DNA of 64,000 bases from CAZKUR01 sp964556005 (GTDB taxonomy: Bacteria > Bacteroidota > Ignavibacteria > Ignavibacteriales > Ignavibacteriaceae): NCBI GenBank assembly GCA_964556005.1, contig CAZKUR010000010.1, positions 1-64,000 of the forward strand, in the 5' to 3' direction. Both the position numbers and the translations under genes were made by a program. Of the stretch, positions 46,441-53,720 are shown piece after piece. Each line of letters begins with the position of its first letter. Within the stretch, counting starts at the first letter, position 1. The notes beneath the pieces were generated by a model, which worked only from the letters and a program-made list of their open reading frames with translations, was not told the DNA's origin and made no database searches.

Positions 46441-47150
46441 AAATAAGTGCGATTATAATTGAAGATGAATTTAATGCACGGGCGGAAATTGAGTATCTCC
46501 TTGAACAAACGGGCGAGGTAGAGATTGTTCAAAAATGTGCAAATGCTTTGGAAGGGATCAAAGCTATAAACAGTTTACATCCGGATGTAATTTTCCTTGA
46601 TATCAAGCTCCCCGTTATTAATGGTTTTGAAATGTTATCTATGATTGAAGAGTCGGTTATGCCAAGGATTGTATTTGTTACGGCATTTGATGAATATGCA
46701 ATTAAAGCCTTCGACAACGATGCGATTGATTATTTATTAAAACCTGTTGAAATGCCTAGATTGAATAAAACTGTTGAGAAACTTAAAAATTCCATACAGC
46801 AAAACAGTCATCAGAAGCTGAATATTCCCATGTTAAAAAGAATACCAAGCATAGGTAATAATAAAGTCAAACTTGTAGACATTGATTCAATAGAATATAT
46901 TCATTCAAACGAAGTTGGTGTATTTTTCTTCTGTGGTGATAAAAAATGTTTTACCGATCTTACCTTGAAACTCCTGGAAGAACGCACAAATCTGGTAAGA
47001 TGTCATAAGCAGTATTTAATAAATCCGGATAAAATTGATGAAATTCTTTTTGAGGAGAATTCATCGGGAAAAATTAAAACCAAAAGCCAGCATTTAGTAC
47101 CTGTTAGCCGCCATTATTTAAAAGAACTTAAGGTAAAGCTTGGCATCTAA
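46437..47150 (+). CDS. LytTR-family response regulator
   Basis: 237 residues: receiver with Glu9/Asp10, phospho-acceptor Asp55 in VIFLDIKLPVINGF and DYLLKPVE; then a LytTR DNA-binding domain (about 140-237, VDIDSIEYIHSNEVGVFFF, LVRCHKQYLINPDKIDE, LVPVSRHYLKELK). It forms a two-component system with the preceding kinase. Likely targets are the porin at 47625 and the CstA-family gene at 49006, by analogy with BtsSR-btsT; not shown by sequence alone. Confidence 0.93.
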   Translation: MKISAIIIEDEFNARAEIEYLLEQTGEVEIVQKCANALEGIKAINSLHPDVIFLDIKLPVINGFEMLSMIEESVMPRIVFVTAFDEYAIKAFDNDAIDYLLKPVEMPRLNKTVEKLKNSIQQNSHQKLNIPMLKRIPSIGNNKVKLVDIDSIEYIHSNEVGVFFFCGDKKCFTDLTLKLLEERTNLVRCHKQYLINPDKIDEILFEENSSGKIKTKSQHLVPVSRHYLKELKVKLGI

Positions 47151-47624
47151 ATTATTATTACAGCGGATTCTAAAGTAAAACAATTAGTTCCTTATTTCTC
47201 TTTTTCCATGTCATTTCTGAATTATACAAAATAACTTAAAAGTTGTAAATTTATTCGAAAATTTTATTTTTTTAATATTCCATTACTCATCGAAGCGAGG
47301 TGATTTGTTCATAGTTTTAAACTGCATTCTGAACTGTTAACATTATTAATATTCATCATTTACAGAGAAAATGAAGAATAATTCAAAAAATTGGTTCGAA
47401 TAACTATCAATACTCACTGTATCTTACAAATATTATTTAACCTCTTAAGATAAAATATTGCCACTTACCAAACATTCTTTTGTATCATTTTCATATTAAC
47501 AATAATTTCTCAACATCGATTGATTAATTTTAAATTGTCGTCGAGGGTAAAATTAATCATTCGTGCTAAGGATATAGATAATCTTTAGATAGCTCAATAT
47601 TTTCAATCATTCGGGAGATACGCT
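47151..47624. promoter_or_regulatory. Upstream region of the porin gene with a 12-bp palindrome
   Basis: No gene is visible in these 474 bases. TGATTAATTTTA at 47521-47532 and its exact complement at 47548-47559 frame a 15-base loop, about 65 bases before the porin ATG. This is a candidate operator or leader hairpin. I could not find a convincing LytTR direct repeat. The region must hold the porin promoter. Confidence 0.45.
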
Positions 47625-48827
47625 ATGAGAAAAATTTTAGTTCTTTCCTCAATCCTTCTATTTTCATCATCATTTCTTCTTGCACAAAATGTAGAGACCG
47701 GTGGAAAGGAATCTTTGAAAATAAAGGGATTTGTGAGTACAACATTCTTTGCACAAAACCAGTCATTTGGATTTGGCAATGGTCAGGACGCAGAATGGGC
47801 TGCAACTAATAATACAAAAAATCAATGGTTTATGGGAGGAGATATACGCAATACCAGGATAACTATGGTATTCAACGGTCCTGAAATTACTAATGGCTGG
47901 AAGTTGGGCGGGGTTATTGAAATGGATGCATTTAATGATTATGCAAATGAAGGTGCTTTCGGTCAACAGGTACCTACTCCACGTATTCGTTTAGGATATG
48001 TAGATATCACTCATAAAAACCTCACATTTCGCCTGGGTCAAGCATGGGATCCGTTGTTTGGAAACGTACCGGTATCGCTGTCTCATATTGCTTTTCCTCT
48101 TGGATACGGAACTGCAGGTGATGTGGGCTGGAGATTTCCCGGAATATTCTTCTATTACAAATTTGCATCAAACAGTTCAACCCACATTGGTTTGGATGCC
48201 GCTGTAATGGAAAATTCTTGGGCAAATGGTACTAATAATACAAATTTTACAACCCCGGGAAATGCTGGAACACCGCAGTTTGAATTGAGATTAAATTTAG
48301 AAAGTAAATTCTCAAATGGTGGTGTCTTTAAGGCTTATGTAGCAGGTCATCTTGATCAAAAGAAACTGGGGGGTGTAGGTGCCGATACAACATTCAACCT
48401 GACTGGAACTGCTGAAGAATTGGGCCTAAGCTTCAGTTCACACGGATTTTTAATCCATGGTAATGTATACTCCGGAGTTAATGTAGGACAACAATTTGGT
48501 CAACTAACACAATTTTCGGAAGCTAAAAAGGATTTAGCCTCTACCGGTTTCTGGGCACAAGTTGGTTATGCATTTGAGAGTGGTTGGGGTATCTATGGGT
48601 TCTATGGAATGGAGAGTGTAAATAAGGATGATGCAGTTGCACTTCATATGTCTAGGGAGAAAAATACTTTATTTGACTTTATGGTTAAGTATGCAACTGG
48701 TCCGCTTGAATTAGGTGTAGAATATCTTCAAAATAAGTTAACATATTTAACATATACTTCTACTCCGGCTGCCGAAGGCACACAAAATGGTACTCAGATT
48801 TCATTAAGTGCTTTGTACAAATTTTAG
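47625..48827 (+). CDS. Outer-membrane porin-like beta-barrel protein
   Basis: 400 residues; signal peptide MRKILVLSSILLFSSSFLLAQ. Amphipathic beta strands run throughout (IRNTRITMVFNGPEITNGWK, LTFRLGQAWDPLFGNVPVSL, LELGVEYLQNKLTYLTYTST) and the protein ends with an aromatic residue in ISLSALYKF, as outer-membrane barrels do. The R-L-G-Q-x-x-D phrase resembles DcaP/porin-type general diffusion channels. It lies between the LytS/LytTR pair and the CstA-type transporter and may supply that transporter's substrate across the outer membrane. Confidence 0.75.
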   Translation: MRKILVLSSILLFSSSFLLAQNVETGGKESLKIKGFVSTTFFAQNQSFGFGNGQDAEWAATNNTKNQWFMGGDIRNTRITMVFNGPEITNGWKLGGVIEMDAFNDYANEGAFGQQVPTPRIRLGYVDITHKNLTFRLGQAWDPLFGNVPVSLSHIAFPLGYGTAGDVGWRFPGIFFYYKFASNSSTHIGLDAAVMENSWANGTNNTNFTTPGNAGTPQFELRLNLESKFSNGGVFKAYVAGHLDQKKLGGVGADTTFNLTGTAEELGLSFSSHGFLIHGNVYSGVNVGQQFGQLTQFSEAKKDLASTGFWAQVGYAFESGWGIYGFYGMESVNKDDAVALHMSREKNTLFDFMVKYATGPLELGVEYLQNKLTYLTYTSTPAAEGTQNGTQISLSALYKF

Positions 48828-48873
48828 CTGAAGGATACAATTTATTATTAAATTGTGAGGATATAATATAATT

Positions 48874-48947
48874 GAAGAACCCGCTCCTTTCACTCGTTAC
48901 GGAGCAAAAAAATTCGTAAATATTGCTAAATGGAGCGGGTATTCTTC
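48874..48947 (+). promoter_or_regulatory. Leader hairpin with two alternative pairings before cstA
   Basis: GAAGAACCCGCTCC at 48874-48887 can pair with GGAGCGGGTATTCTTC at 48932-48947 (two-base bulge). The inner GCTCC can instead pair with GGAGC at 48901-48905. The two structures exclude each other. It starts 47 bases after the porin stop and ends about 58 bases before the cstA ATG. It could be a porin terminator or a folded leader controlling cstA. No long U-tract follows, which argues against a simple terminator. Confidence 0.5.
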
Positions 48948-49005
48948 AGATTGAAGTATAAATGAATTTGCTTTATATGCAGCAACAATAAGATAAGGAA
49001 TAAAA

Positions 49006-50739
49006 ATGGAAGCATTACTCATCATGGTTTTAGCCTTCGCAGGGTACATTGTTATGTATCAGCTCTACGGCAAATTTATTGGCAAGAAAATTTTTGCTAT
49101 TAGTGATAATAACAAAGTGCCATCTGTTGAGCTTGAAGACGGGGTGGATTTTGTCCCAACTAAAAAAGAAATAATTTTCGGACACCACTTTGCTTCTATT
49201 GCCGGTACCGGACCGATAGTAGGGCCTGCTATTGCCGTTATCTGGGGATGGGTCCCAGCGTTGGTTTGGGTTTTTTTAGGTTCCATTGTTATGGGTGCGG
49301 TTCATGATTTTGGTTCGCTTATAATTTCTATGCGTAACAAAGGTCAGTCAATTTCTGAATTTACAGCTAAATATATAAACAGCAGGACAAAATATTTCTT
49401 CTTTTTTATAGTCTTTCTCGAATTGTGGATCGTAGTATCAATATTTGGACTTGTAATGGCAATAATATTTTCAATGTATCCTGGTTCGGTTTTTCCTGTA
49501 TGGATTCAAATTCCTATTGCTGTTTATTTGGGATATGTAATATATCAGAAGGGCGGTAATTTAAGAATTTATTCTACTGCTGCTGTTGTTTTAATGTATA
49601 TTACTATAATAATTGGTGCGTATCTGCCGATAACGCTGCCGACGATGCTTGGTATTTCTCCGATAGGGATTTGGTCAATACTTTTATTGATTTATGCGTT
49701 TATAGCATCTACGCTGCCTGTTAGTAAATTATTACAGCCGCGCGACTATATCAATGCACACCAATTAATCGTTGCAATGTCGTTGATGGTATTAGGAGTT
49801 CTCTTCGCAGGGTTTGGCGGTCAACTGCAGATCGTTGCCCCTGCATATCAAGCGTCACCGGCGGCTGCACCTCCGCTATGGCCATTCTTGTTCATCACCA
49901 TTGCTTGCGGAGCCATTTCAGGATTTCATTCATTGGTTTCTTCCGGAACATCCTCCAAACAAGTCCGAAAAGAAAGCGATTCGATTTTTGTTGGTTACGG
50001 CGGAATGCTGACCGAAGGCGCATTAGCTACTTTAGTAATTTTAGCTACTGTGGCCGGAATCGGAATGGGATATACCGAACACGGACAAACATTTGCCGGG
50101 CTTCAAGCCTGGACACATCATTATGCTTCATGGGCGGGAGCTGCCGGTTTGGGAGCTAAAGTAGGTGCATTTGTCGACGGAGCTGCAAACATGATTGTAG
50201 CAATCGGAGTTCCAAGGGCTATTGCAGTTGTGTTAATGGGAGTGTTTGTGGTTTCTTTTGCAGGCACTACTCTCGATACTGCTACACGAATTCAAAGATA
50301 TGTTTTAACCGAGATGTTTCCGAAAACTTTTAAGAATAAATACTTCTCAACTGCGGTTGTAGTTTTGTTTGCTATAGCTTTAATATTTTCAACCGGTGCA
50401 AACGGAAAAGGCGCTTTACTGTTGTGGCCGCTTTTCGGAGCAATTAACCAAATTCTTGCGGCATTGGCTCTGATCATTATAGCTATTTACTTGAAACAGA
50501 GAAATAGAAAAGCCTGGTTGATTAGCGCTATACCAGCAGCATTCATGTTCGTAATGACGTTATGGGCTACCATTATCAATCAAATTAATTTCGGTTCTAA
50601 AAGCAACATATTGCTTCAAGCGGTTAATGTTATCATAATATTATCGATGATTTGGGTTGCTATTGAAGGATCAATAAAATTCTTCGGAACTAAAACCGAG
50701 GAAAAACACGGTGCTGGCACTTTAACAGAAACAGTTTAA
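49006..50739 (+). CDS. cstA: CstA-family transporter (peptide/pyruvate uptake)
   Basis: 577-residue inner-membrane protein with some 16 hydrophobic segments. The CstA core is clear: YQLYGKFIGKKIFAI, GVDFVPTKKEIIFGHHFASI, AGTGPIVGPAIAVIWGW and GAISGFHSLVSSGTSSKQ, then the C-terminal five-helix portion with DTATRIQRYVLTEMF and GKGALLLWPLFGAINQ. In Escherichia coli family members CstA and BtsT import peptides and pyruvate, and btsT is activated by a LytS/LytTR pair like the one upstream here. A perfect-type terminator follows at 50773. Substrate here is inferred from context. Confidence 0.93.
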   Translation: MEALLIMVLAFAGYIVMYQLYGKFIGKKIFAISDNNKVPSVELEDGVDFVPTKKEIIFGHHFASIAGTGPIVGPAIAVIWGWVPALVWVFLGSIVMGAVHDFGSLIISMRNKGQSISEFTAKYINSRTKYFFFFIVFLELWIVVSIFGLVMAIIFSMYPGSVFPVWIQIPIAVYLGYVIYQKGGNLRIYSTAAVVLMYITIIIGAYLPITLPTMLGISPIGIWSILLLIYAFIASTLPVSKLLQPRDYINAHQLIVAMSLMVLGVLFAGFGGQLQIVAPAYQASPAAAPPLWPFLFITIACGAISGFHSLVSSGTSSKQVRKESDSIFVGYGGMLTEGALATLVILATVAGIGMGYTEHGQTFAGLQAWTHHYASWAGAAGLGAKVGAFVDGAANMIVAIGVPRAIAVVLMGVFVVSFAGTTLDTATRIQRYVLTEMFPKTFKNKYFSTAVVVLFAIALIFSTGANGKGALLLWPLFGAINQILAALALIIIAIYLKQRNRKAWLISAIPAAFMFVMTLWATIINQINFGSKSNILLQAVNVIIILSMIWVAIEGSIKFFGTKTEEKHGAGTLTETV

Positions 50740-50772
50740 TTCTGTTAGTATGCCGTAAAAATAATTCAAATT

Positions 50773-50804
50773 AAAAATGTCTGGTTAATAAACCGGACAT
50801 TTTT
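50773..50804 (+). terminator. Rho-independent terminator after cstA
   Basis: AAAAATGTCTGGTT (50773-50786) and AACCGGACATTTTT (50791-50804) form a 14-bp stem with one G-U pair and a four-base AATA loop. The A-run/T-run flanks make it potentially active in both directions. It lies 33 bases after the cstA stop. Confidence 0.9.
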
Positions 50805-50840
50805 AATTATAAAATTATTCGGAAGTCTTTTTGAGTTGCT

Positions 50841-51278
50841 ATGATAAGAGTTGAATTAAAACAAACATATTTTTTTTTGATAATCCCGCTGTTAATAATT
50901 TTATTCATGGTTTTTATAGCCAGGTACAGCGGAATATTGTACCAAGGTGAAGTTGAATCAAACCGTTTGATTTCCATTTCCGTTTTAATTCTTGCTAGTT
51001 TATTCAGTTTAGGTGTTCCTGTTTTTTATAGAACTCTTTTTGTAACAAAAATTAAAAACCGGAAATCTATTTCAACAGAGGAATTTTTAAAGTTTGAAAA
51101 AACCTTAATATTAATCGCTCTTATTTCACCCTACTTTGTTATAGCGGCATTGCTTCTTAACCTTCCGAAATTTTTTTCAACGGCTGTAGTCTTAATTGCG
51201 ATCTATGCAGTTTACTATTACTACCCGTCGGAGAAAAGAATCAAATTTGAAAAAAGAATATTCAGGATAAAGGAATAA
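50841..51278 (+). CDS. Small integral membrane protein, unknown function
   Basis: 145 residues with four predicted membrane segments (YFFLIIPLLIILFMVFIA, ISISVLILASLFSLGVPVFY, TLILIALISPYFVIAALLL, FFSTAVVLIAIYAVYYYY) and a basic C-terminus. I do not recognise a family. It precedes the 96-residue and ArsA-like genes by 60 bases on the same strand, so it may belong to their operon. Confidence 0.65.
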   Translation: MIRVELKQTYFFLIIPLLIILFMVFIARYSGILYQGEVESNRLISISVLILASLFSLGVPVFYRTLFVTKIKNRKSISTEEFLKFEKTLILIALISPYFVIAALLLNLPKFFSTAVVLIAIYAVYYYYPSEKRIKFEKRIFRIKE

Positions 51279-51338
51279 GAATTCTATATGACAAAATTTT
51301 GCTTGCAGATTTAATTGTAATAAAATCAGACAAAAATT

Positions 51339-51629
51339 ATGAATAAAAAAAAGAATGTAATTAAAGACAGCTTAATAAAAATCTGGAAATCTTATGATTT
51401 AACGACACGAAATTCGATAGTCGATAAGCTGGAATATGAAGCAGGCGAGATGGATAATATTTTCGGATTGATTGTCCTCGGTTCTTTCGTAGGTATGCCT
51501 TCTCCCCCGATGCAAATTACTTTAGATCTATTGCCGGAGATGGAAAAGCATTTCGTTCTGATGTTAAATAAAGTAGATACGGCTGAAAGCCCTTTATCGG
51601 ATCTCTTCTCAACTTTAGATGTTATTTAA
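51339..51629 (+). CDS. Small protein upstream of the ArsA-like ATPase, unknown function
   Basis: 96 residues, no signal peptide. The segment VLGSFVGMPSPPMQITLDLL is unusually hydrophobic and Pro/Met-rich within an otherwise charged helical protein. The ATPase ATG begins two bases after its stop, which implies close co-expression. I do not recognise the family; it may be a partner or client of the ATPase. Confidence 0.65.
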   Translation: MNKKKNVIKDSLIKIWKSYDLTTRNSIVDKLEYEAGEMDNIFGLIVLGSFVGMPSPPMQITLDLLPEMEKHFVLMLNKVDTAESPLSDLFSTLDVI

Positions 51630-51631
51630 TA

Positions 51632-52540
51632 ATGGATACAAAAACCAGAAATATTTTTTTCTTAGGTAAAGGCGGAGTCGGCAAATCGACCTCTTCAGCT
51701 TTAACTGCCGTACATCTTGCCGAAGAAGGACATGATGTTTTACTGGTTTCTATGGATCCCGCACATAATCAATCCGATATTTTCGAGAAGAAACTTTCCG
51801 AAAAGCCGAATCAAGTAAGCGGTAATTTAATGGTTAAAGAAGTAGATATAAATCACTGGATAAAAAAATATTTAAATGAAGTAGAAACACAGATACAAAG
51901 AACATATTCTTACCTGACGGCATTTAACCTGGAAAAATATTTTGATGTTATCAAGTACTCACCGGGTATAGAGGAATATGCACTTTTAATGGCTTATAAA
52001 GAAATACGCAGCAAGAATATTGATAAGGAGTTTATCATTTTCGATATGCCTCCTACAGCTTTAACTCTAAAATTTTTAGGCCTTCCCAGGTTATCCAGGT
52101 TGTGGCTTGAAAAACTGCTGGAATTGAGGAATGCTATTATTAAAAAAAGAGAAATTATTACAAAGATTAAGTTGGGTAAAAAAGAATTTGAACGGGATAA
52201 AATATTAAATAAGCTGAATAAACAGGTCGAAGATTATAATGAAATCATCAATGAATTCGAAGACGGCAAAACTACAATTCTAAATTTAGTTGCAAATCCA
52301 GATAAGCTGTCCTTTTCCGAATCAGAATTAATTATAAATAATTTAAAGCAGTTTAACCTTCAAATTGGCAATTTGATAATCAATAAAATACAAGAGGAAA
52401 ATTCAATTGCCGAAATTCAAAAAAAATTTCATCAGCAAAAAATTCAGGTTTTTCCTTTAAGTAGTACACCTTTAATCGGATTAAAGGCTTTACATGATTA
52501 TTCAACAAAAAATCTTTCTTTTGATGGATATATGCAGTAG
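51632..52540 (+). CDS. ArsA/Get3-family P-loop ATPase
   Basis: 302 residues, single ATPase unit. The deviant Walker A GKGGVGKST (12-20), followed by SMDPAHNQSDIF (switch I-like P-loop DPAHN of the ArsA family) and FDMPPTALTLKFLGLP (switch II, corresponding to DTAPTGHTLR) identify the family. The middle contains a long charged helical insertion (about 170-215). No arsenic genes (arsR, arsB, arsC, arsD) are near, so arsenite export is unlikely. Family members in other bacteria handle membrane-protein or metallocluster cargo. The flanking genes encode a 96-residue unknown and a DUF59-like protein. Confidence 0.88.
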   Translation: MDTKTRNIFFLGKGGVGKSTSSALTAVHLAEEGHDVLLVSMDPAHNQSDIFEKKLSEKPNQVSGNLMVKEVDINHWIKKYLNEVETQIQRTYSYLTAFNLEKYFDVIKYSPGIEEYALLMAYKEIRSKNIDKEFIIFDMPPTALTLKFLGLPRLSRLWLEKLLELRNAIIKKREIITKIKLGKKEFERDKILNKLNKQVEDYNEIINEFEDGKTTILNLVANPDKLSFSESELIINNLKQFNLQIGNLIINKIQEENSIAEIQKKFHQQKIQVFPLSSTPLIGLKALHDYSTKNLSFDGYMQ

Positions 52541-52625
52541 TGTTCTAATCTTTAACTGAATAAATCGAATCTCGACATATGATTATAATAAAATTTTCGT
52601 CCTTTGAAAAACGAAGAGGTAATAT

Positions 52626-52904
52626 ATGGAAGAGCAGATGAGAAATAAGCTGGCAAATTTATTGGACAAAGTAAAAGAGCCTAAAAGCGGTTTAACTTTA
52701 AATCAGCTTGGCATTATTGAAGGGATAAAACACGAACCGGTAACCAATAAATTAATTGTTGTTACGGATCCATCTCTTACATTTAAAGCATGCTGTATGG
52801 TTTTCAATATTTATGAGCTTGGTGAACTGGAAAATATGATAGCCTCCGAACTGGTTAAAGAATTTCCCGGAGTTCAAGTAGAATTTTCGGTGAAAAACAA
52901 TTGA
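52626..52904 (+). CDS. DUF59/MIP18-like small protein
   Basis: 92 residues. LLDKVKEPKSGLTLNQLGII followed by a beta-hairpin (VTNKLIVVTDPS) and a helix (ENMIASELVKEFPGVQVEF) resembles the DUF59/PaaD fold, whose classic start is V-x-D-P-E-x-G-x-x-x-x-x-L-G. A Cys-Cys pair (FKACCMVF) sits at the position of the conserved C/T in metal-cluster-related members. DUF59 domains occur fused or next to Mrp/ArsA-type ATPases in iron-sulphur assembly, so the pairing with the ArsA-like gene 85 bases upstream is meaningful. Assignment is by pattern only. Confidence 0.6.
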   Translation: MEEQMRNKLANLLDKVKEPKSGLTLNQLGIIEGIKHEPVTNKLIVVTDPSLTFKACCMVFNIYELGELENMIASELVKEFPGVQVEFSVKNN

Positions 52905-53108
52905 ATCAGTTCAAGACAAGAAATTTTTTCAAAACATTTTTCTAAAGCCGGATTGTTTTTTTTTGAATAAAAATTTAGAAAAAAAATAATAATAATATTT
53001 CAACGAATTTTCAAAAGTATGTTAAAAATTTTGAAAGCGAGATCATTCACACTAATCAAAGCTTTCATATTTACATAATACATATATAATAAATATAAAG
53101 GAGGTCAC

Positions 53109-53684
53109 ATGTCAGAGACAGAGAGCACAAAACTTTTTGATTCTTCAGCTAATCCGGCTCCGTTAGGTTTGCTCGGGTTTGGCATGACAACTGTTTTACT
53201 CAATGTAGCTAATGCAGGATTAATTCCTCTAAGTAGTATGATCTTGGCAATGGGGATTTTTTATGGTGGTTTGGCACAAATTTTTGCCGGTTGGATGGAA
53301 TGGAAGAAAGGTAACACATTCGGTACAACTGCTTTCACATCTTATGGATTATTCTGGTTGACATTTGTTTTTATTGTTATTCCTAAAGGGGCAGGAATAG
53401 CAGGACCGGGAACCGGCGGATTGGTTGCATATTTATTTATGTGGGGACTATTTACTTTTGTTATGTGGATTGCTACTTTTAAGCATAATAAAGCGTTGCA
53501 AGTAGTTTTCTTGACATTATGGATTTTATTCTGGTTGCTGGCGATTGGAGAAGCAACTGAAAGTGCTACGATACATGCAATTGCCGGCTGGGAAGGTATT
53601 CTCTGCGGATTATCTGCCGTTTATGCCGCCCTTGGCCAGGTATTAAATGAAACTTATGGGAAATCCGTATTGCCTCTTGGTTAA
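53109..53684 (+). CDS. satP: Acetate/succinate transporter, AceTr (GPR1/FUN34/SatP) family
   Basis: 191 residues with six membrane segments. The family signature NPAPLGLLGFGMTT appears at residues about 16-29, and FGTTAFTSYGLFWL and GTGGLVAYLFMWGLF match later conserved blocks. These channels import acetate or succinate. AAGGAGG lies upstream of the ATG. The acetyl-CoA synthetase gene follows 36 bases later, so uptake and activation are encoded together. Confidence 0.93.
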   Translation: MSETESTKLFDSSANPAPLGLLGFGMTTVLLNVANAGLIPLSSMILAMGIFYGGLAQIFAGWMEWKKGNTFGTTAFTSYGLFWLTFVFIVIPKGAGIAGPGTGGLVAYLFMWGLFTFVMWIATFKHNKALQVVFLTLWILFWLLAIGEATESATIHAIAGWEGILCGLSAVYAALGQVLNETYGKSVLPLG

Positions 53685-53720
53685 TTCATTTTAATAATCT
53701 AAAAGTTAAGGAGTAAAAAT

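Noticed and set aside
47240..47520. LytTR binding direct repeats upstream of the porin
   Set aside because: One ACTGTT-like half-site is present, but no second copy at the expected spacing could be found.
51632..52540. Arsenite efflux ATPase
   Set aside because: The ATPase belongs to the ArsA/Get3 family, but no arsenic regulator, reductase, chaperone or permease is nearby, so an arsenic role is not supported.
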